From assembly GCA_030427865.1 (NCBI GenBank), contig JAUICK010000001.1:372001-436000 (forward strand): a stretch of 64,000 nucleotides of DNA, in the 5' to 3' direction. The translations under genes and the position numbers were made by a program. The notes below the pieces were generated by a model. That model was not told the DNA's origin, did not search any database, and was given only the letters and a program-made list of their open reading frames with translations. Below, in pieces: positions 44,410 through 52,146 of this stretch; the stretch's first letter is position 1, and each line of letters opens with the position of its first letter. The stretch is from Bacteroidia bacterium. GTDB taxonomy: Bacteria; Bacteroidota; Bacteroidia; Flavobacteriales; Flavobacteriaceae.

Positions 44410-44425
44410 CTTTTAATGATTTGTA

Positions 44426-44456
44426 GACCTCACAGGTTTTGGAAACCTGTGAGGTC
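44426..44456. repeat. R2 palindromic repeat, copy 2
   Basis: A 31-bp palindrome: GACCTCACAGGTTTT, GGAA centre, ACCTGTGAGGTC, followed by a T run on the plus strand. It matches the copy at 43171-43201. It starts the repeat-dense spacer between hppD and hmgA. Confidence 0.9.
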
Positions 44457-44506
44457 TTTTTGGTTTATAAATTAGCTATTTCTTTTATTTAAAACTATTG
44501 GCTTGT

Positions 44507-44594
44507 AAATGAGTTTAGCCCTGATTGAAACGGCATCCTTTTTTGATTTTTCTTCAAAAAAGATACGGTGGAAAGCAGGAAATAGCTTCTAATT
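44507..44594. repeat. Dispersed repeat R3, copy 2
   Basis: AAATGAGTTTAGCCCTGATT at the left and GCAGGAAATAGCTTCTAAT at the right match the ends of the copy at 32931-33038. The middle (TTTTTTGATTTTTCTTCAAA, then AAGATACGGTGG) can form a T-rich/A-rich hairpin. Confidence 0.65.
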
Positions 44595-44662
44595 ATTTTT
44601 ATTTTAATGAACGTTTGTTTTACCACATAGCAACATAGAAAACATAGTTTTTGGGTCTGTTG

Positions 44663-44699
44663 CTTGCTCCTTCCCTTTGGGAAGGTTGGGATGGGCTTA
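44663..44699. repeat. CTTCCCTTTGGGAAGG hairpin element abutting hmgA
   Basis: CCTTCCC and GGGAAGG form a tight hairpin followed by TTGGGATGGGCT, which runs into the hmgA stop codon. From memory, elements of this type are scattered through flavobacterial genomes. Just left of it, ACATAGCAACATAGAAAACA is a short CATAG-type tandem repeat. Confidence 0.5.
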
Positions 44700-45851
44700 T
44701 AACCAAGATTTATAATAATCTTCGTCTGCAATTTTCATTGCTTCTTCTGTAACTTGCAAAGGTTTAAAGGTATCTACCATTACTGCCAATTCTTCTGTAA
44801 CAGTTTCTCCTATGCTACGCTCTGTAGCTCCTGGATGTGGTCCATGAGGAATGCCTGCTGGATGCAAGGAAATATGACCAGCTTCTATATCGTTTCTGCT
44901 CATAAAATCGCCATCTACGTAATATAAAACCTCATCTGAATCGATATTACTGTGATTGTAAGGTGCAGGAATTGCATTTGGATGATAATCGTACAAACGC
45001 GGTACAAAACTGCAAATTACAAAGGTGTTGGTTTCAAAAGTTTGATGTACAGGTGGTGGTTGATGAATACGTCCTGTAATGGGTTCGAAATCGTGAATAG
45101 AAAATGCATAGGGAAAATTATAACCATCATAACCTACCACATCAAAAGGATGTGATGCATAGACCATTTCTATAATTTCTCCTTGTTTTTTTACTTTGAT
45201 TAAGAAATTGCCCAACTCATTATAGGTTTCTAATTCTTCTGGTCTGCGTAAATCTCGCTCACAAAACGGCGAATGTTCTAATAACTGACCAAACCAGTTT
45301 CTGTATCGTTTTGGAGTATAAACAGGAGAGTATGACTCTACAATAAAAAGCCTGTTGTTTTCGTCGTCAAAATCTAATTTGTAAATAATTCCACGAGGAA
45401 TTACTAAATAATCTCCATATTTAAAATCGAGATTACCCAACATTGTGCGCAATTTTCCTGTTCCTTTATGGATAAAAATTACTTCGTCTGCATCTGTATT
45501 TTTATAGAAATAATCTTTGGTAGATTGTTTTGGAGCGGATAAAATAATATTACAATCAGAATTTGTTAAAACAATTTTTCTGCTTTCTAAATAGTCGTTT
45601 TCTGGAGAAACTTGAAATCCTCGAAATCTGTACGATTGAATATTATTTGCTTTTGCAATTTTGGGTTTTACTGAATATTGTTTGCGAATTTCTTTGACCA
45701 TTGTTGGTCTGTGTTCGTGATACGAGTTGGTAGACATACCATCAAAACCAATGGTGCCAAACAATTGTTCGTAATATAAACTACCGTCTTTTTTACGGAA
45801 TTGTGTGTGTCTTTTGGGTGGAATTTCTCCTAATTTATGATAAAAAGGCAT
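44697..45851 (-). CDS. hmgA: Homogentisate 1,2-dioxygenase
   Basis: A 384-residue cupin-type Fe(II) enzyme opening the homogentisate ring to maleylacetoacetate. Family features include NPIPAPYNHSNIDSDEVLYY-type metal residues (seen here as AIPAPYNHSNIDSDEVLYY), GHISLHPAGIPHGPHPG and the terminal IADEDYYKSWL. It is shorter than the human enzyme, as in other Bacteroidota. It probably heads the transcript that continues to hppD. No fumarylacetoacetase or isomerase gene is in the window. Confidence 0.94.
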   Translation of the reverse strand: MPFYHKLGEIPPKRHTQFRKKDGSLYYEQLFGTIGFDGMSTNSYHEHRPTMVKEIRKQYSVKPKIAKANNIQSYRFRGFQVSPENDYLESRKIVLTNSDCNIILSAPKQSTKDYFYKNTDADEVIFIHKGTGKLRTMLGNLDFKYGDYLVIPRGIIYKLDFDDENNRLFIVESYSPVYTPKRYRNWFGQLLEHSPFCERDLRRPEELETYNELGNFLIKVKKQGEIIEMVYASHPFDVVGYDGYNFPYAFSIHDFEPITGRIHQPPPVHQTFETNTFVICSFVPRLYDYHPNAIPAPYNHSNIDSDEVLYYVDGDFMSRNDIEAGHISLHPAGIPHGPHPGATERSIGETVTEELAVMVDTFKPLQVTEEAMKIADEDYYKSWL

Positions 45852-46055
45852 TGTATTTAATGTTTTAATGAATTAATATATCAATGTAACAATTAAATAT
45901 TGGTACATTTTAACATTGGTAGATTGCTATATTAATCACTCAGGATTGCGTTTTATCAAGAATTTTAGATATGAAAGTAAATCTGAAAACATCTCAATCG
46001 ATTTCGTTATAATTACAAAGATAGGAAAAGTCTTTTGAAGATTAACTTTTAGTAA

Positions 46056-46601
46056 TTAAAGACCTAAAAATTCTTGAAAAGGAGTAAATGCTATACAAAG
46101 AATTAAAACAATTACTAAAACTTTAGCCCAAGTTGAAGTTGTTCTTTCAGCAATAACAAAATTTGCATCAGCAGCATTTGATTGCAATATGATATCTTTT
46201 GTTTGGTATATTGGATTGTCTAAATTTGGTCTTTTGATTATTTTTTTCATCTCCGGAGTTATATTAGAATACAAAACTAATGTAGCTAACGAGCTTAACA
46301 TAATTATATCAAAACCTGTAAATAGATTTCCAAAATTAAAAAATTCAACTAATAAAATTATACTTGGAATCACAATTGAAAGATAAAGAATCAATTTAGG
46401 CAAGCGTGAAACTTTTCTTTCTACTTGTATCTCATTTTCATTAAGATTACTTTTTGGAATTCTATCATAATAAAATAGCAAAAAGGATATTATTACAGCA
46501 AAAAGGAAAGTAACAAAAATTAAATCTCCACCAGACATTGTTCTATAACAATCACCAAAACAACAAATTATTACTGGGAATAAATATCCTTTTAAAATCA
46601 T
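46056..46601 (-). CDS. Membrane protein of unknown function
   Basis: This 181-residue protein has four predicted membrane helices (about 27-44, 70-88, 95-112, 160-178). A cytoplasmic or periplasmic loop of about 45 residues between the third and fourth helices contains EMKKIIKRPNLDNPIY and NFVIAERTTSTWAKV. The first 21 residues contain CCFGDC and may not be coding: a later Met (MSGGDLIF) is an alternative start. No family was recognised. It stands alone between hmgA and the ferredoxin-NADP reductase gene, and an R1-like fragment lies upstream. Confidence 0.6.
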   Translation of the reverse strand: MILKGYLFPVIICCFGDCYRTMSGGDLIFVTFLFAVIISFLLFYYDRIPKSNLNENEIQVERKVSRLPKLILYLSIVIPSIILLVEFFNFGNLFTGFDIIMLSSLATLVLYSNITPEMKKIIKRPNLDNPIYQTKDIILQSNAADANFVIAERTTSTWAKVLVIVLILCIAFTPFQEFLGL

Positions 46602-46640
46602 AATTTAATTTTTCTCTAATTTAAGAAAATTTATTTTATC

Positions 46641-46671
46641 AAAAGATTGCTTCGTAAACTCGCAATGACAG
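46641..46671. repeat. R1-like core fragment
   Basis: AAGATTGCTTCGTAAACTCG followed by CAATGACAG has the AGATT...TTCG...AATGACAG frame of the R1 core (compare 21467-21492). It lies at the 3' end of the ferredoxin-NADP reductase gene. Confidence 0.5.
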
Positions 46672-46679
46672 ACTATAAA

Positions 46680-47735
46680 TTACTCAATCTTCTTAATCAC
46701 TGCTTTTGGAGCTTCTTTTCTGGTTCCATCAAAACCATCTACTCCACCAACAGTGGTGTATTTCATTACATATTTTTTATCTGGAAAAATACGTTTGTAG
46801 GCACTTTGACACATTAAAGTAGCTTCGTGAAAACCACACAAAATCAATTTTAATTTTCCTGGATATGTATTTACATCACCAATGGCATAAATACCGGGAA
46901 TGTTGGTTTGATAATCTAACGCGTTATTTACTTTAATAGCGTTTTTTTCTATTTCTAATCCCCAATTGGCAATTGGCCCTAATTTTGGAGACAATCCAAA
47001 TAAAGGAATAAAATGATCAGTTTCTATTGTAAAAGGCTCTTTGTCTTTTTGAACAACAGAAACGCCTTCAACTTTATTAGTACCAATAATTCCTTTTACT
47101 TCTGCAGGTGTAATTAATGTTATTTTCCCAGCATCTTTTAACTCTTGCACTTTATCTACAGAATCTAAAGCACCTCTAAATTCGTTTCTTCTGTGAATTA
47201 ATGTTACTGAAGAAGCAACATCTGTTAAAAATATTGACCAATCTAAAGCAGAATCTCCACCTCCAGAAATCACCACTTTTTTATTTCTATAAAACTCAGG
47301 GTCTCTAATAATGTATTCTACCCCTTTGTCTTCAAAGTCTGCAATATTTGGTATTGGAGGTTTTCTTGGTTCAAAACTACCTAATCCTCCAGCAATGGCA
47401 ACAATAGGCGCGTGATGTTTTGTTCCTTTATTTGTCGTTACAATAAACGAACCATCTTCTTGTTTTTCTACGGTGTCTGCTCTTTCTCCTAAAGTAAAAC
47501 CGGGTTCAAATTGTTTAATTTGTTCCATTAACTTATCCGTTAAATCTCCGGCCAAAATCTCTGGATATGCAGGAATATCGTAAATGGGTTTTTTAGGATA
47601 AATTTCTGAACATTGCCCTCCAGCTTGTGGTAAAGCATCAATTAAATGACAGCGTAATTTTAATAAACCGGCTTCAAAAACAGTAAATAGCCCTGTAGGG
47701 CCAGCACCAATAATTAGAATATCTGTAGTAATCAT
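46680..47735 (-). CDS. Ferredoxin--NADP(+) reductase, thioredoxin-reductase type
   Basis: A 351-residue flavoprotein with FAD (IGAGPTGLFTVFEAG) and NADPH (VVISGGGDSALDW) dinucleotide motifs and the terminal FAD-binding GDVNTYPGKLKLILCGFHEA. The CxxC of thioredoxin reductase is missing, placing it in the TrxR-like ferredoxin/flavodoxin-NADP reductase family. It would move electrons between NADPH and ferredoxin for Fe-S or other reductive reactions. The start is set at the internal Met (MITTDILIIG) because a -7 element lies in the 22-codon extension. A CRP-like palindrome lies about 42 nt upstream of the predicted transcript start. Confidence 0.92.
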   Translation of the reverse strand: MITTDILIIGAGPTGLFTVFEAGLLKLRCHLIDALPQAGGQCSEIYPKKPIYDIPAYPEILAGDLTDKLMEQIKQFEPGFTLGERADTVEKQEDGSFIVTTNKGTKHHAPIVAIAGGLGSFEPRKPPIPNIADFEDKGVEYIIRDPEFYRNKKVVISGGGDSALDWSIFLTDVASSVTLIHRRNEFRGALDSVDKVQELKDAGKITLITPAEVKGIIGTNKVEGVSVVQKDKEPFTIETDHFIPLFGLSPKLGPIANWGLEIEKNAIKVNNALDYQTNIPGIYAIGDVNTYPGKLKLILCGFHEATLMCQSAYKRIFPDKKYVMKYTTVGGVDGFDGTRKEAPKAVIKKIE

Positions 47736-47757
47736 TAATTTAAAAATATCAATTGAA

Positions 47758-47765
47758 CAAAAATA
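47758..47765 (-). promoter_or_regulatory. -7 element for ferredoxin-NADP reductase
   Basis: Minus-strand TATTTTTG (TAnnTTTG) lies 22 nt upstream of the chosen ATG. No good -33 TTG at 17-23 nt spacing was seen, as expected for an activator-dependent promoter. Confidence 0.6.
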
Positions 47766-47786
47766 AAAGAATCTAACTCTATTATT

Positions 47787-47802
47787 TGTGACAAAAGTCA
47801 CA
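47787..47802. promoter_or_regulatory. CRP/FNR-type palindrome TGTGAC-AAAA-GTCACA
   Basis: TGTGACAAAAGTCACA is a perfect inverted repeat matching TGTGA-N6-TCACA. Its centre is about 42 nt upstream of the start predicted from the -7 element at 47758-47765, the classic class II activator position. It lies in the short gap between the NifU-type gene and the reductase gene. Confidence 0.6.
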
Positions 47803-47809
47803 TAGCATT

Positions 47810-48046
47810 TTAGGCTACATTAATGACTTCTTTAATTTGTGGAGCATACTTTTTAATGGTTGCTTCTACACCATTTTTTAAAGTCATTTGATTTACAGAA
47901 CACCCTGTGCAAGCTCCTTCTAATTGAACTTTTACAATTGTTTCTTCTATAGATAATAGCTTTATATTTCCTCCATCACTCATTAAAAAAGGACGAATTT
48001 CATCTAATGCTTTTTCTACATTATGTAATGTTTCTTGTGCTGTCAT
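47810..48046 (-). CDS. NifU C-terminal domain Fe-S scaffold
   Basis: A 78-residue Nfu-type protein (IRPFLMSDGGNIKLLSI, with the cluster-binding CxxC at C46 and C49 in EGACTGCSVNQMT). It would carry or deliver [4Fe-4S] clusters. It starts 4 nt after the stop of the Mrp gene. The open frame starts 10 codons earlier inside mrp; the Met before TAQETLHNV gives the usual length. The pairing with Mrp and, downstream, ferredoxin-NADP reductase suggests a small Fe-S assembly unit. Confidence 0.9.
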   Translation of the reverse strand: MTAQETLHNVEKALDEIRPFLMSDGGNIKLLSIEETIVKVQLEGACTGCSVNQMTLKNGVEATIKKYAPQIKEVINVA

Positions 48047-48050
48047 AACT

Positions 48051-49190
48051 TTACTTTTTAACTGCGCTACAACCACTCATTGTTGTAATTCTAACAACTT
48101 CTGTTGGTGGTAAATTAGCATTTCTTTTTAACAATTGAGAAAGCATTTCTTTAGTAATGTTATTAAAAGCTTCTTCTAAAACAGTGCCTTCTTGTAACGC
48201 TACTGGATGACCAACGTCTCCTGCTTCACGAATACTTTGTACTAAAGGAACTTCTCCTAAAAATTGTGTGTTAATATCTTCGGCTAAATTTTTTGCGCCA
48301 TCTTGTCCAAAGATATAATATTTATTATTTGGCAATTCTTCTGGTGTAAAGTATGCCATATTTTCTATAATTCCTAAAACTGGAACATTAATACTTTCTT
48401 GCTGAAACATTGCTACTCCTTTTTTAGCATCAGCTAAAGCTATATTTTGAGGCGTGCTTACCACAACAGCTCCATTAATTGGCAAAGCTTGAACAATAGA
48501 TAAATGTACATCTCCTGTACCTGGAGGTAAATCTATTAAAAGAAAATCTAATTCTCCCCAAGCTGCATCGAAAATAAGTTGCTTTAAGGCTTTAGATGCC
48601 ATAGGTCCTCGCCAAATTACAGCTTGATTTGGATCTGTGAAAAAACCTAAAGACAATAATTTTACACCATAACTTTCTATAGGTTTCATTTTAGAGCGTC
48701 CATCTACATTTACAGAAAGTGGTCTTTCTTTTTCTACATTAAACATAATGTGTTGAGATGGCCCATAAACATCTGCATCTAAAACACCAACATTAAACCC
48801 CATTTTTGCCAATGAAATTGCTGTATTTGATGTAATTGTAGATTTACCAACCCCACCTTTGCCAGAAGCAATAGCGATAATGTTTTTAATGTTGGGTATT
48901 TCTTTTCCCCTTATTTGATTAGGGTTTTCTTTTGCCGTAGGTTTTTCTACTTTTACATTAACTTTTACATCAATATTTTCAGAAACATTTGTTTGTATTG
49001 CTTTAAATATTTCGCTCTCTATTTTCTTTTTTGCCTGTAAAGTTGGATTGCTTATGGTAACATCTACATTAACTTCTTCTCCAAAAATTACCACATTTGT
49101 AACATTATTGTTTTCTATTAAACTTTTTCCTTCTCCTGGAGCGGTAATAGTTTCTAATGCTTTATAAATATCTTGTTTTTTAAAACTCAT
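48051..49190 (-). CDS. mrp: Mrp/ApbC Fe-S cluster carrier ATPase
   Basis: A 379-residue cytoplasmic P-loop ATPase. Residues 1-85 form a MIP18-like (DUF59) domain; the deviant Walker A is SGKGGVGKS (109-117), followed by DADVYGPSQH and LLIDLPPGTGD. It binds and transfers Fe-S clusters to apo-proteins. The C terminus ends MSGCSAVKK without the CxxC seen in some relatives. The frame extends 13 codons upstream, but the -7 element overlaps that part. The NifU-type gene follows in the same transcript. Confidence 0.93.
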   Translation of the reverse strand: MSFKKQDIYKALETITAPGEGKSLIENNNVTNVVIFGEEVNVDVTISNPTLQAKKKIESEIFKAIQTNVSENIDVKVNVKVEKPTAKENPNQIRGKEIPNIKNIIAIASGKGGVGKSTITSNTAISLAKMGFNVGVLDADVYGPSQHIMFNVEKERPLSVNVDGRSKMKPIESYGVKLLSLGFFTDPNQAVIWRGPMASKALKQLIFDAAWGELDFLLIDLPPGTGDVHLSIVQALPINGAVVVSTPQNIALADAKKGVAMFQQESINVPVLGIIENMAYFTPEELPNNKYYIFGQDGAKNLAEDINTQFLGEVPLVQSIREAGDVGHPVALQEGTVLEEAFNNITKEMLSQLLKRNANLPPTEVVRITTMSGCSAVKK

Positions 49191-49226
49191 TTCGGGCTTT
49201 AATTTATTAGGATTAATTCTAAATTG

Positions 49227-49234
49227 CAAAGATA
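49227..49234 (-). promoter_or_regulatory. -7 element for the mrp operon
   Basis: Minus-strand TATCTTTG (TAnnTTTG) lies 36 nt upstream of the chosen mrp ATG and overlaps the longer frame's first codon. Confidence 0.55.
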
Positions 49235-49370
49235 CTTGTAAAAATTTTCTTAAAGAAATTATACTATAAATAGTAGTATTAAATTACTCTTAAAAGTTTA
49301 AAAACAGAGCTTTAGATTCTTTTTAATTTATTTTTATTATATTTACATACATAATTTAACCCCCAAGATT

Positions 49371-49823
49371 ATGAAAAACGCAAACGCCCTAAAGTCTGTT
49401 GTATTCTTATTATTAATTTCTTTAAGCACCCAAACCACTTTTTCTCAAGATTTAGCACAAAGTATTGTTTTAAAGCCGTATTCTAAAATGTATGCAATGT
49501 CTAATCATGTTGTAATTAAAAATGCAATCTTAGAAGATGGCAAATACACATACAAGTTTAAGGAGAGAGACATTTTGGTTGAAATTAAAGATGGTTTTTA
49601 TTATGAGTACCATCCTAAAAAAGAGTTTATTAAAGCTAAAATCGATTGGATTACAGAATATGAATACAAGCTTACCATTGTAGATATAGAAAAAAAAGGT
49701 GTGCCTTTTAAAATTGGTAGCAAATTAGTTGCTGAAATTACCCGTATTAAAGGACAAGAATATTTTTACGTATCTCATTTTAATAATAAAACAGGTAAAG
49801 GAAGCTTTAAAAAAGTTAATTAA
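49371..49823 (+). CDS. Secreted protein of unknown function
   Basis: A 150-residue protein with a signal peptide (hydrophobic SVVFLLLISLST, cleavage probably after TFSQ). The mature part is basic and predicted beta-rich, with YKFKERDILVEIKDGFYYEYHP and AKIDWITEYEYKLTIVDIEKKG. No family was recognised. It is a single gene, divergent from mrp with about 180 nt between their starts, and has TATATTTA upstream, one base from the -7 consensus. A location in the periplasm or on the surface is likely. Confidence 0.7.
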   Translation: MKNANALKSVVFLLLISLSTQTTFSQDLAQSIVLKPYSKMYAMSNHVVIKNAILEDGKYTYKFKERDILVEIKDGFYYEYHPKKEFIKAKIDWITEYEYKLTIVDIEKKGVPFKIGSKLVAEITRIKGQEYFYVSHFNNKTGKGSFKKVN

Positions 49824-49864
49824 TTTTTAATAACTATATCTATATCAAAACCTTTGATACAGTT

Positions 49865-50230
49865 TTAACTTTGATTATTTTTATCTATGATTGTTTGTGT
49901 TAATTCCTCAATAGGGTTCCAAAAAATCTTTTCTAAATCTTGAATCTGATTTTCTACAACAACTATTCCTTCACTTTCTAATAATTGTTGCATCAAGTTA
50001 GTACCATTAAAATGATGTTTACCTGTAAGCAATCCTTTTTTATTTACTACTCTATGCGCAGGAACTTCTAATTCTTGATTACTTGAATTATTCATAGCCC
50101 AACCCACCATTCTTGCAGAACGAGCTGCTCCTAAATAAGTGGCAATTGCTCCGTAACTTGTAACTCTACCATAAGGTATTAAACGTGCAACTTGATAAAC
50201 TTTATCAAAAAAATTATTGGATTTTTTCAC
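49865..50230 (-). CDS. Alkyltransferase-like protein (MGMT family, no Cys)
   Basis: A 121-residue protein of the O6-alkylguanine DNA alkyltransferase fold. The DNA-binding helix and Arg finger region are present (VARLIPYGRVTSYGAIATYLGAARSARMVGWAMNN). The reactive PCHR motif is PAHR (A58), so it cannot accept alkyl groups. This is the pattern of ATL proteins, which flag alkylated bases and hand them to nucleotide-excision repair. Its short length, without the N-terminal domain of Ada or Ogt, agrees. Confidence 0.9.
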   Translation of the reverse strand: MKKSNNFFDKVYQVARLIPYGRVTSYGAIATYLGAARSARMVGWAMNNSSNQELEVPAHRVVNKKGLLTGKHHFNGTNLMQQLLESEGIVVVENQIQDLEKIFWNPIEELTQTIIDKNNQS

Positions 50231-50250
50231 AATGTGAAGATACTATTTTT

Positions 50251-50281
50251 TAGAGATTCTAAAACAAGTTTAGAATAACAG
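50251..50281. repeat. Degenerate R1 core
   Basis: TAGAGATTCTAAAACAAGTT then TAGAATAACAG parallels the R1 core at 21463-21493 (TAGAGATTCTTCGACAAGCT then CAGAATGACAG). It lies between trmB and the alkyltransferase-like gene. Confidence 0.6.
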
Positions 50282-50284
50282 TGC

Positions 50285-50956
50285 TTAATACTTTAATCGA
50301 AATTGAATATACGTAATTGGTTTGCCAATTTCTAAATATTGGTTTTCATAAAACGTTTGTGTTTCTGTAACTTCTTTTGGCGAACCCTCGTTTTTATATA
50401 CGTTGTGGTTGGCGTTTAAAACGTCATGACCTTCTCCATGCAATAAACCTAAAGTATAACCATGCATAAATTCGCTATCGGTTTTTAGGTTAACAATTCC
50501 GTTTTCTTTTAAAATATGGTGGTATTTTTTTAAGAATGATGAGTTCGTCATTCTATGTTTGGTTCGCTTGTATTTTATTTGTGGGTCTGGAAAAGTAATC
50601 CAAATTTCAGAAACTTCATTTTCTCCAAAAATAAAATCAACCAACTCAATTTGAGTTCTAACAAAAGCAACATTGGGTAAATTTTCTTCGATTGCAGTTT
50701 TAGCGCCTCTCCAAAAACGTGCTCCTTTTATGTCTATTCCAATAAAGTTTTTATCTAAGTTTTTACGAGCTAAAGCAATAGTGTATTCTCCTTTACCACA
50801 ACCCAATTCTACAACAATAGGGTTATTGTTTCCAAAAAAAGAATGCCATTTTGCCTTGTAAGAAAAGTTAGTAACTACTTCTTCTCTTTTTGGTTGAATG
50901 ACATTTTTAAACGTTTCGTTTTCTTTAAAACGTTTTAATTTGTTTTTGCTTCCCAA
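50285..50956 (-). CDS. trmB: tRNA (guanine-N7-)-methyltransferase TrmB
   Basis: A 223-residue Rossmann-fold methyltransferase using S-adenosylmethionine to make m7G46 in tRNA. The SAM motif is VVELGCGKGEYTIALA (residues 48-63). Family motifs WITFPDPQIKYKRTKHRMTNSSFL and LKTDSEFMHGYT are present. It starts 9 nt downstream of the small DUF6341-type gene, so the two are probably co-transcribed. Confidence 0.95.
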   Translation of the reverse strand: MGSKNKLKRFKENETFKNVIQPKREEVVTNFSYKAKWHSFFGNNNPIVVELGCGKGEYTIALARKNLDKNFIGIDIKGARFWRGAKTAIEENLPNVAFVRTQIELVDFIFGENEVSEIWITFPDPQIKYKRTKHRMTNSSFLKKYHHILKENGIVNLKTDSEFMHGYTLGLLHGEGHDVLNANHNVYKNEGSPKEVTETQTFYENQYLEIGKPITYIQFRLKY

Positions 50957-50965
50957 GACGCGTAA

Positions 50966-51175
50966 TTAAGCTCTGTCTTCTGTTCCTTCTCGTAAAAACT
51001 TTGCAGACTCTTTCATCCAATACCAGAAAAGAACTAATAGAACTACTAAAAATAACCAGTTAATTACATTTGAGGTCCACCAATTAAAATCTCCTTTTCG
51101 AAGTGCATCAAATGGTAAGAACAAAAGATCAGTAAATAAACTACCTATCCATCTAAAAATATTGCTTGCTATCAT
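50966..51175 (-). CDS. Small membrane protein, DUF6341-like
   Basis: A 69-residue protein with an amphipathic N-terminal region (FRWIGSLFTDLLFLPFDALRK) and one membrane helix (about 38-54), ending FLREGTEDRA. From memory of Flavobacteriaceae gene order (trmB, this gene, a DUF6427 protein, upp), it fits DUF6341, a family of unknown function; I cannot verify this here. A -7 element is 21 nt upstream of its start. Confidence 0.7.
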   Translation of the reverse strand: MIASNIFRWIGSLFTDLLFLPFDALRKGDFNWWTSNVINWLFLVVLLVLFWYWMKESAKFLREGTEDRA

Positions 51176-51196
51176 AACTTAATTATCTTTACGGTG

Positions 51197-51204
51197 CAAA
51201 AATA
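51197..51204 (-). promoter_or_regulatory. -7 element for the small membrane gene and trmB
   Basis: Minus-strand TATTTTTG (TAnnTTTG) lies 21 nt upstream of the ATG at 51175. It shares the short spacer with the divergent DUF6427-like gene. Confidence 0.55.
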
Positions 51205-51216
51205 ACAAAAGAAACA

Positions 51217-52146
51217 ATGTTAACCAATTTTTTAGAGAAATCTAAACCAATCAATTTTATTATCTATTTAGGATTGTTTTTATGCTTCTTTTTAATTGCT
51301 TTAATTGCTACCCATTTTACAAATGAATTTACTTGGATAAAAGTTTTAGAAAGTATTGGTTATTTCTTTCTTTTTTTATTAATTTTTTTCTTTTACAACT
51401 TTGTTGTTGTAAAGAATAAATTAACTTTTGATAATTCATATGCTTTTTTTCTATTTGTATTAATTACCATAGTTTTTGTATCCAAACTTCTTGAATTTAA
51501 AGTGTTAATACTATTACTTATTCACCTTCTTTTTTTAAGAAAAATATATAGTCTACGCTCTCCAAAAAAAGTAATTCAAAAGCTTTTTGATAGTGGTTTT
51601 TGGTTAGGTGTTTTATTTATTTTAGAGCCTTTTTCAATCCTTTTTTTCATTTTATTGGTTGCTTCTATTTTGTTACAACAAAAAATAACAGTTCAAAATT
51701 TAGTAAGCCCTTTTGTAGGTTTTATTGCTCCTTTAATCATCTATTTCGCTTATTTATTTTGGATTGATGCTAATGATAGTTTTAGTCAACTCTTTTATTT
51801 AAATGCAATTAATAATTTATTTATTTATACAGAAGATTATACTATATGGGTTTTCGGAACACTGCTTTTACTAACTGTTTTTTCTATTCTTATAAAATCT
51901 CCTAAGGCATTGTCTGTTAATAATTCTTTTAAGAAAAGCTGGGTGCTTTTAATTACAAATTTAATTGTAGCAGTATTTTTTGCGTTAATAATTACAGAAA
52001 AAAATGGTTCTGAAGTCCTTTTTTTAACCATACCTGCATCAGTAATAATTGCAAACGGTCTTGAAATAATTCAAAAAAAAATAGTAAAAGATGTTCTTTG
52101 GAGTGTATTAATTATTGGTGCAATTCTAACTTTTTTGAGGTTATAA
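51217..52146 (+). CDS. Polytopic membrane protein, DUF6427-like
   Basis: A 309-residue protein with about 9-10 hydrophobic helices and few polar loops. Conserved-looking features are NFLEKSKPINFIIYLG at the start and LRKIYSLRSPKKVIQKLFDSGFWLGVLFILEP in the middle. From memory it fits DUF6427, a Bacteroidota membrane family next to upp. A role in nucleobase or lipid transport is possible but unsupported. Its stop overlaps the upp stop by 6 nt in convergent orientation. Confidence 0.75.
   Translation: MLTNFLEKSKPINFIIYLGLFLCFFLIALIATHFTNEFTWIKVLESIGYFFLFLLIFFFYNFVVVKNKLTFDNSYAFFLFVLITIVFVSKLLEFKVLILLLIHLLFLRKIYSLRSPKKVIQKLFDSGFWLGVLFILEPFSILFFILLVASILLQQKITVQNLVSPFVGFIAPLIIYFAYLFWIDANDSFSQLFYLNAINNLFIYTEDYTIWVFGTLLLLTVFSILIKSPKALSVNNSFKKSWVLLITNLIVAVFFALIITEKNGSEVLFLTIPASVIIANGLEIIQKKIVKDVLWSVLIIGAILTFLRL

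Noticed and set aside
43171..44456. The two R2 palindromes as terminal inverted repeats of a transposon carrying hppD
   Set aside because: Each copy is itself a palindrome, there is no transposase between them, and hppD sits with its normal pathway partner hmgA.
44495..44731. A 78-codon minus-strand frame between hppD and hmgA
   Set aside because: It is made almost wholly of the R3 and CTTCCCTTTGGGAAGG repeats and overlaps the 3' end of hmgA in another frame.
46680..47801. Ferredoxin-NADP reductase starting at the first Met of the open frame (47801)
   Set aside because: The promoter -7 element and part of the CRP-like palindrome would then lie inside the coding sequence; the Met at 47735 matches the family N terminus.
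48051..49229. Mrp starting at the first Met of the open frame (49229)
   Set aside because: A TAnnTTTG element overlaps that codon; the Met at 49190 gives the expected N terminus.
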